Source: Spizellomyces punctatus DAOM BR117 (Eukaryota > Chytridiomycota > Chytridiomycetes > Spizellomycetales > Spizellomycetaceae). From it: a stretch of DNA of 64,000 nt. Shown here piece by piece: positions 58,301 through 64,000 of the stretch (position 1 is its first letter; the number at the start of each line of letters is the position of its first letter). A program made the translations under genes and the position numbers. A model generated the notes under the pieces. The model had not been told where the DNA came from and searched no databases. It saw only the letters and a program-made list of their open reading frames with translations. The stretch lies in NCBI RefSeq assembly GCF_000182565.1, contig NW_015971544.1, forward strand, positions 1,194,529 to 1,258,528. The letters run 5' to 3'.

Positions 58301-59401
58301 AAACTTCTTCTCCACACTTCGTCCAACGAATACGTCCCCAAAGTCAAATATCTTTTGATTACCCTCAATGGCAAGAAAAGAGAACTTGCCGAGACCGTAA
58401 ACGGTCATTGATTGTTGAACTTTTGATTTTTCCCAATGCTGACGGTCCCCGAATGTGCAGACGGCCGTGGCACCAAAGACTGATGCATCCTAAAGGTTTG
58501 GGTGGGGCATGGACGATCATCTTATTCAGCGTTCATATAATAAGATATCTACAAGGGTCAATACCTCTGGTTTAAAGTCCATGGTAACAGTCAAACTCGA
58601 ACCGGGTGTTAACGAGCCAGTTCGCGGCGAAATCGCAAAGGGTTTCTGTATTGCCCACTCAAAATGGCTTGCCAGCTCCCCCACGTTTTTCAAAGAAAAC
58701 GTCTTTTTGGCTGTCTCGCGCACTGGGCACAATGTAAAATCCACCGTTTCGGGAAATTCTAGGACATGCTCCGGCAGGGTTGCTTTGACAGGGACGTAAA
58801 ACTTGCCGAATGAGGTCGTGAATTCAATTACGTCGTGGTAGTTTTCCTGATTCAAACGTTAGCTAAATGCCACGGGCTACGCTAAGCGCTGATTCAAAGG
58901 TGAATTCACCTTGGCTACAGGTCTAAATGTAATCGGCACTGTCCAATTCATTCCCGCACTCAAGGTCACTGTTTCCGGAAACTCCATAGAAAAGTATCGC
59001 GTTTGTGGGAGCTTGTACTTTATTTTCTGCGTTTTCATGACCACATTTTTGACTACGAGATGCTTGACATGCTCGCCTCCCGGTTCCCTAGCATCATAGC
59101 ATCTCGATGAGCATGGTTTTCCTGGACAATACATGCATGGTCTGTGCTTGTAGTGAGTGCCTCACCAATGAGTGAAATGTACCAGCTCAGCACAGTCAAT
59201 CCCAAATTGTAACCTCCTGTCATGCCTGCTGGGAGTGGGGATGTACTCTCTTTGTTTTCCTGGCAATGAAGGTGGATGTGGGTTTTGGGTAGGATTGACT
59301 GCATCTTCGACTGATTTGTCCGAACCAAACGTGACGATGGCGGGATGAATTGTTGTGTTGCCGGCAGCACCGGATTGGGATATTCGTCCTGCTGTTATCA
59401 T
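52394..59401 (-). CDS. Cilia- and flagella-associated protein 65 (CFAP65-like, MSP/ASPM-type repeats)
   Basis: Large axonemal protein associated with the central apparatus in flagella. About twenty exons encode serial beta-sandwich (MSP/ASH-like) domains with the repeating pattern of an FPETVDFTLCPV-type strand, an FSLKNVG-type strand and a TMDFKPE-type strand. Near the N-terminus are GGEHVKHLVVKNVVMKTQKI, KYKLPQTRYFSMEFPETVTL and VPITFRPVAK, the block seen in CFAP65. Later domains include EVSSFDFGATPVGCQP-like strands (about 54930), VPVEWVFYFPNDLEIEIEHW and GWLDPNEAVHVTMTYSHEFA. The C-terminus is MVETVLEGTIFNLMQEANLD and EFDMTKHQMAIMR-stop, again CFAP65-like. The start at 59401 (MITAGRISQSGAAGNTTIHP) is the first in-frame ATG after an upstream stop. 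Assignment to CFAP65 over HYDIN or CFAP47 rests on the two ends. Confidence 0.8.
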
Positions 59402-59694
59402 GTTGTCATTCGGTGTGCTCGAGAACACACTTCCAGGACACTTGGAGAACGCGTCTGCTAGATCGTCGCGTACAAGCCACCTCAGCGGAGTTTGCTTACG
59501 ATTTTGGCAACTTCCACAAAATGGTGGAATTGGATACAAATTTCGAAAGCTGCATCAAAGGTGGTCATACTGAAGGAATAGCGCAAACTTTATGGGGAAT
59601 TTTAAAATCAAGTCGAGACTTGGTTGGATATCTTATGTATTCATGATGCATAGAAGTGACAGCAGCGACGCTACTTGACTCGGCGATCAAACAC

Positions 59695-60545
59695 TTAAGC
59701 CTTTGCCTGGGGGCATTTTTTCCATTGGAACTGGTACTTTTGAACGATCTTGCCGTCTCTACATGATAGATGGCAATGTAAGAGATGGAGAAGAAGACTA
59801 AATATGAAGCTGCCGGATGAGGATACGTACACAGAGTCAGTGGTGAGGACACCTCCAGCTTTGGGGTTCTTGGTGTTCGATACGAAGATGCTGGTGTTGA
59901 TGTTTACCGGACGATCTTCGCCGCAAGGGGACCAAGACTGGGATGTAAAGTCAATCTCATCACGAATGGCGTAGTTTTTAGCGATGGGACCGTTCACACT
60001 CATTTCCGTCGTAGTCTAAGGGAACAAAGGATTGAGCTTGATGTGGGAATATTATGAATCGATATGCTACATACGGTGCGGCCATCTCCCTGGAAGTAGT
60101 AGATGGATTGCTGACGACCGGTGACATCCTTGTCAAGCTCGGCCCAACCACGGAAGTCCGCAGAGGCAATCGAATATTGCCATCCACCAGGAATATGAAG
60201 TTGGACGGTCAACTGGCAGTTCTTGCGGTTCTCAGTTCTGGGGATGCCCGGGCCAGCGGACGCGATGAATTTATCAAAGAGAACAGTGAAGGACTTTTTG
60301 TCATCTAAAGAAAGATAGGAAATTTGTTATTAGCTTGAACTGCAGATATGACCATTTTTCGACTCCGCTTGCTCCTTACCGGCCAAGACGACTTGAGCGG
60401 AAGGAGGAGATATGGGACATCCAGAGCCATTGTAGCTGACGCCCTTAACGTAGACCTGGTTGGGGTCAGGTGTAGGTTCAGTAGGAGCAGCACTGGCGGC
60501 AGTGGCAGCAAGGGCGACGAGAGGAAGAATGGTTGTAAGCTTCAT
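59695..60545 (-). CDS. Secreted DUF4360-family protein
   Basis: Starts with a signal peptide (MKLTTILPLVALAATAASAA). The DUF4360 pattern follows: VYVKGVSYNGSGCPISPPSA, then after an intron SFTVLFDKFIASAGPGIPRT, ENRKNCQLTVQLHIPGGWQY, DFRGWAELDKDVTGRQQSIY, GPIAKNYAIRDEIDFTSQSW, SPCGEDRPVNINTSIFVSN and GGVLTTDSV. After the last intron comes DGKIVQKYQFQWKKCPQAKA-stop. Four conserved Cys probably form two disulfides. The family is secreted and common in fungi; its function is unknown. About four exons with consistent phases; complete. Confidence 0.9.
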
Positions 60546-61757
60546 GTTGAGTTCTGAGTATGAGGTGCGTCGCGGAGTGAATGAGACTAGACCCAATGCG
60601 ATGTGGGATGCGACAGAGGATGGGCTTGCAACCACTGCGTTTTTATCCCTTTTCCTTGGACAGTATCTTTTCGCGCCTTTTAATTCAAGCCTTCATGTTG
60701 AAAAGTGTGTAAAGTTTTCTGTGTACTTGTTTGGTGGATCACGAATCATGCGTGTTGTCCCGTGTAAGCGAGTGATAAACAAATGCACGAAAAATGGCTA
60801 CGGGCGAAGCATGCACCTTGTGGTTACATTTGTGAAGGCACGACCAATGTACCCCAGGATCTCCCAAATTCTTGCTTCTTTCTACATGCATTTGGTTGTC
60901 AGGTAGCAAATGCTCCGCTACACAAATTTACCCAAACGCTTTGAGTCTTCAATCCTATGTGAAAGACAAGAGAAAAGGCCCCCAAAAGATGGCTTTTGAG
61001 TGCTTTTGTGGCTTTTTACAGTGATCTCTGTTGCGCACATTTTTTGTATTTTGGAGGGTTGATGCCCAAACGTAGGCAAATCGATGAAAGTGCTGCACAA
61101 GCTGCACAGCCAAAAGGTTGAAAGGCTCCACCACGAGGATCCGCGCGACTAAGCCTCGCGTGCGCGCACTCAAAAAGCTAAAATTGCCTTGATCGGCGCA
61201 AGCACAAGCTATTTTCCTGCAGCCAACACATTTCCTTCAATGGGAAGGTTTAAAGGCCGCTCTCTCGTGATGCAAGGCAACTTGGAGGTTGCGTCTTTCC
61301 TTTGATCGTACGGCCTGAATGCTGGGTTGAAAACACTGCCGACAAGTGCGCATACTGATCATGCAACTTGTAGCGGTTGGCAAACATACCCTTTTCTTGT
61401 TCCCGCAAGGAATTACACCGAGCTGCTTGGGTTGTAGTAAACAATTGGGCTGTTTTCAGAAAATGGCGTAGCCTGTTTGTTTATTCCTTTCTTCCACCAA
61501 TTCTATCGCCTCAAAGTTCATTAGTTCGCCAACTTTTGGAGGGGGAGTGGGGCATGGTCGTCAATAGGGAGGGGCCTTCGAATCAATATCCGTAGCACGC
61601 TTTTCAATTTATTGTATAGGCAGTCCGTCAGTCCTACCGACATCCAACCAGTAACAAGACAGCCACGGCGACCAAAGAAACGGCGATCATAGTAACAATC
61701 TCAATCCAAACGCCTAAAATCCAACAAGGGTATATTTGCCCCATCATGCTAAAATCT
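60546..61757. other. Long intergenic interval, no gene supported
   Basis: About 1.2 kb between the DUF4360 promoter and the 3' end of the FAM72 homologue. Frames up to about 150 codons (60460-60906 +) have no family similarity and the first part overlaps the DUF4360 start antisense. No repeat, tRNA or other RNA was recognised. Confidence 0.4.
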
Positions 61758-62723
61758 TCACCGACACAACAGCTCGTACTCGATCCCAATTCCCATACCC
61801 ATCTCGTCCATTTCCACACAAGGAAGTTGCGCCCACACAAGGTTCTTCGTGCCTATCAATAATACTGAGATAAGGACGATGTACGGTTTGAAAAATCCCC
61901 ATTCAAATCAAGAACTAACCCGAAAGGTCCATCCGATCCGTGCTAGTAACCCCTTCTGAAAGGAACATCCAGAAATGACCATTGTTGCATGAATCCAAGC
62001 ACTTATCGCAGGGTTGAGTTACGTGGTATCCAATTACATTGCCACTGTTGGGTAAATGGAGAGCGTTATAACGGTCTGCTGTATAATGAGGAAACGTGGA
62101 TATGATCACCGTACCATCCCAAACAGGCCACATCTCGGATTCGGCAGCGGCAGTTCCGAGTCATGTAATCGTGGTCTACTAGTTGGACTCGGCTACAGGA
62201 CAGAAACCATTGTGAGTATAGTGATTCGAAATTTTGTTACATAAAAGGATGAGGGAGTGCGTCGACATACTTTGATGGTGGAGTATCCGTTGAATACAGC
62301 TCAACCTTTTCCAATGACAAGAATTGACGGTCATCCAAAGTCCGGCAGAACGACCAAGGGAGCATGACAGACAGAACTCACCCTCAAATCCCCCAATAAA
62401 ATAGCTTTCATCCCCCTAGAACAGACTACACTGTCACAATGTCGGCAGCTCAAAGTGCACACCGTTTTTGATCGAAAATGCGGGTGACTAGATGTGCCAG
62501 GTCGGGGTGGTCGAACGACATCTCCTCGATCTTGCGCTCGGGGATCTCGGTCAGGAGTTTGTGCTTGGTGGGCTGGATGCGGGTGGGGGTGAGGGTGAGG
62601 TGGATGTTGTCGCGGACGGTGAAGGGAACGACGTTGGTTCGGAGGTTGGAGAACAGTGAACGACGTACTGGAGGTTCGGGGAAGCAGGGAGGAGCGAGGA
62701 CGGGGCAGGTATGATGACGACAT
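61758..62723 (-). CDS. FAM72 homologue
   Basis: Cysteine-rich protein family best known from animals, where FAM72A binds nuclear uracil-DNA glycosylase. Exons give HFRSKTVCTLSCRHCDSVVC, SRGMKAILLGDLR, then TLDDRQFLSLEKVELYSTDT, RVQLVDHDYMTRNCRCRIRD, and VACLG joined through a split Cys codon to CGNVIGYHVTQPCDKCLDSC, NNGHFWMFLSEGV and GTKNLVWAQLPCVE. The CxxC pairs and the SCNNGHFWMF block match human FAM72 closely. It ends GIGIEYELLCR. The start is uncertain: the frame is open upstream and the only ATG gives MSSSYLPRPRSSLLPRTSST at 62723, a His-Pro-rich leader that overlaps another open frame (see separate entry). Confidence 0.82.
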
Positions 62724-62792
62724 TGCCTTTTTGTCGTTTCTAACAGGTAGGCAGATGTTCGTAGACGGCGGAGAGAATGTTGAAGATACCGG
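62450..62792 (-). CDS. Unassigned coding frame overlapping the FAM72 leader (two possible exons)
   Basis: Family not recognised. In a frame different from FAM72, 62450-62667 reads RRSLFSNLRTNVVPFTVRDN, then IHLTLTPTRIQPTKHKLLTE and IEEMSFDHPDLAHLVTRIFD, ending at TGA. Nearly every codon ends in C or G (GTC, CCC, TTC, ACC, CGC, AAC, ATC, CAC), unlike the FAM72 frame, which turns into a His-Pro repeat over the same bases. A GT-AG intron (62668-62744) would join it in phase to 62745-62792, reading GIFNILSAVYEHLPT. No start codon was found upstream. It could be the true N-terminus of FAM72 broken by an indel, the 3' end of an overlapping gene, or chance. Confidence 0.35.
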
Positions 62793-63679
62793 CTGGTAGC
62801 GAATATTATCCCTTCTCGTCACGCCAAAAACCTCCGCACACCACCACCGCCAGCAAAACAACCTCAGAAATGCAAAATCCAAATCACTCCACACCTAAAT
62901 ATCCGCAGAAAAATAGCTTATGGACCAATCGGATATTTTTGAATGTTGGTAAACTGGAAGTTTGGTCATCTGCGACGGAAATAGAGATTCAGGATTTGCT
63001 TTGGACGACGCTGGAGTGATATCCATTCCTTTCTGTCGGAGATTTTTTGCAACAATACAGCTAGCCTGTGCACTACGGTAAAAGCATGAATTTTCAGAGT
63101 AGGACATTTTGCCCCGGCCATATACCATTTGCAAGAAGGGGTTTGACGACAAAGATATGACCCATTTCGCAGGGCGACGATCTCTCGTCACGTCATTTGC
63201 AGAATACAAAGGTATCGAGAGAGTCCCATCTGTCGTATTCTCCATACCTTTATATTCCCTGACACATGAAGCCTCACTGGTAAAGAAGACACCAGCTGTG
63301 CTAGGGGCAAGTATGATTGGTGAATGCAAGCAGCAGCAGCTGCTCCGTCTTCAAGAAATAAATACAATTCGTGTGAACAGGTCTTTGCCAATGTGTGCCA
63401 AAGAAACCATGTTTCTCAAAGGTGACATGGCATTCAATGCCTTTCAAAATAACACTATAGTAACCTTTGGGCATGAAATGAAAGGTGCAATCTTTCATAA
63501 CTGCAAACCGCGGAAACCAATTGCAAGCTAATGTCAGTAGGATTCGTCATAGACAACCAACGCTGAATCGACAGAGGGGTGTCATGCAATTTATATATAT
63601 ATCTATGAAAGTTGAATGCGCAACGCCGTCCAGATTGGCTCTATCCTAACAACAGAGCTGCTCCACCAAAACCATTTCC
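62793..63679. other. No gene assigned
   Basis: About 890 bp. Frames of 140 codons exist on both strands (63109-63531 + and 62895-63329 -), but neither resembles a known family and they are shadows of each other. An imperfect inverted repeat (GAATACAAAGGTAT and ATACCTTTATATTC, 13 of 14 paired) spans about 63200-63256. Missing exons of the unassigned frame to its left could lie here. Confidence 0.35.
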
Positions 63680-64000
63680 TTACAGTCTTCTCCTTTTTGG
63701 TGGTCGACAGCCCGCATGCCGCACCTTTGTAACATCAGTCACACGGGTAATCCTCCATCCTGCCGCCAAAATCGCCCGAAACGCCTGATCCCGTCCAGGC
63801 CCAAACCCCTGCAACTTCAGATGGATCCCTTTCTCCATAACCTCAGTCTGAATGTTCACACCATGATAGACTTTCGGTTTGTCACTAGCCTTCTTTTCTG
63901 CAGGTAAGTTAGAGGCAAGTTCGGTAAGGTGTATGACTGACTGATAACCAGCGTCGGGGGTACCGCGTGCTGCTTTGCGAAGTTTGAGACGCCCAGCAGA
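63680..64000 (-). CDS. Mitochondrial small-subunit ribosomal protein uS11 (partial, runs off the window)
   Basis: C-terminal part of bacterial-type S11. It contains AGRLKLRKAARGTPDAGYQS, an insertion, then VMEKGIHLKLQGFGPGRDQA, FRAILAAGWRITRVTDVTKV and RHAGCRPPKRRRL-stop. The last block is the near-invariant S11 ending (HNGCRPPKKRRV in bacteria). The GPGRxxAxRA segment contacts 16S rRNA. The extra residues between the two halves and the Lys/Arg-rich tail fit a mitochondrial form (yeast Mrps18). The 5' part lies beyond position 64000. Confidence 0.92.
   Translation of the reverse strand, partial: SAGRLKLRKAARGTPDAGYQSVIHLTELASNLPAEKKASDKPKVYHGVNIQTEVMEKGIHLKLQGFGPGRDQAFRAILAAGWRITRVTDVTKVRHAGCRPPKRRRL

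Noticed and set aside
60460-60906. 148-codon plus-strand frame over the DUF4360 start and promoter
   Set aside because: Overlaps the signal peptide exon antisense and has no recognisable similarity.
63109-63531. 140-codon plus-strand frame near the right end
   Set aside because: No family similarity, unbiased codon use, and it mirrors a similar minus-strand frame; not enough to call a gene.
1-64000. CRISPR array, insertion sequence, integrase or other prokaryotic mobile element
   Set aside because: No direct-repeat/spacer array, transposase or integrase was seen; the window is an ordinary intron-rich eukaryotic segment.

Overview
The window is a eukaryotic chromosomal segment, most likely from a flagellated early-diverging (zoosporic, chytrid-like) fungus. 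Genes lie every 2-3 kb on both strands and most are cut by many short GT-AG introns. The alpha and beta chains of tryptophan synthase are fused, as in fungi, and a DUF4360 secreted protein, a GH5 hydrolase with a Ser/Thr linker and a CCHC-bearing Cwf19-like protein also fit fungi. A CFAP65-type axonemal protein implies a motile flagellum. Several genes look more animal-like than yeast-like: a methionyl-tRNA synthetase with a C-terminal WHEP domain, an animal-type HPRT, a FAM72 homologue and an M2 (angiotensin-converting-enzyme) peptidase. One 100-N assembly gap (7521-7620) falls inside a gene.

Layout. 0.6-6.5 kb: MetRS (-) and tryptophan synthase (+), divergent. 6.6-10.7 kb: gamma-tubulin complex component 3 (-), converging tail to tail with TRP5. 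10.9-12.2 kb: a secreted/type I membrane protein (-). 13.1-15.7 kb: ACE-like peptidase (+). 15.9-20.9 kb: an intronless 1679-residue PPR protein (-). 21.1-26.4 kb: a C2-C2-C1-RasGAP-LIMx4 protein (+), followed by tRNA-Arg(ACG). 27.1-28.8 kb: two divergent coiled-coil proteins. 28.9-31.0 kb: GH5 hydrolase (-). 31.7-33.3 kb: peptidyl-tRNA hydrolase 2 (-) and RPA3 (+), divergent. 34.3-36.8 kb: CWF19L1 (+). 37.0-38.3 kb: a PRELI-family lipid-transfer protein (-) and a small unknown protein (+). 38.5-42.4 kb: a YwrD-type gamma-glutamyltransferase (-) and HPRT (+), divergent. 42.7-44.9 kb: ArfGAP-UBA-polyQ protein. 45.2-46.7 kb: COQ1-type prenyl diphosphate synthase (-). 47.1-48.5 kb: REX4 exonuclease. 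49.0-49.4 kb: small secreted proline-rich protein. 50.0-51.1 kb: universal stress protein (-). 51.4-52.1 kb: DUF2470 membrane protein. 52.4-59.4 kb: CFAP65 (-). 59.7-60.5 kb: DUF4360 protein (-). 61.8-62.7 kb: FAM72 homologue (-), overlapped by a second codon-biased frame. 63.7 kb to the end: mitochondrial ribosomal protein uS11 (-, partial).

Most genes are housekeeping: translation, amino-acid, purine and ubiquinone synthesis, RNA processing and replication. There is no operon-like grouping. Divergent pairs share short promoters (MetRS/TRP5, PTH2/RPA3, GGT/HPRT). GCP3 and CFAP65 both serve the microtubule/flagellar apparatus. The most unusual items are the multi-domain RasGAP-LIM protein, the M2 peptidase, the giant single-exon PPR protein, and the FAM72 locus with its overlapping frame. 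Exon borders were read by eye from splice consensus and family similarity; several first exons are uncertain and are flagged.
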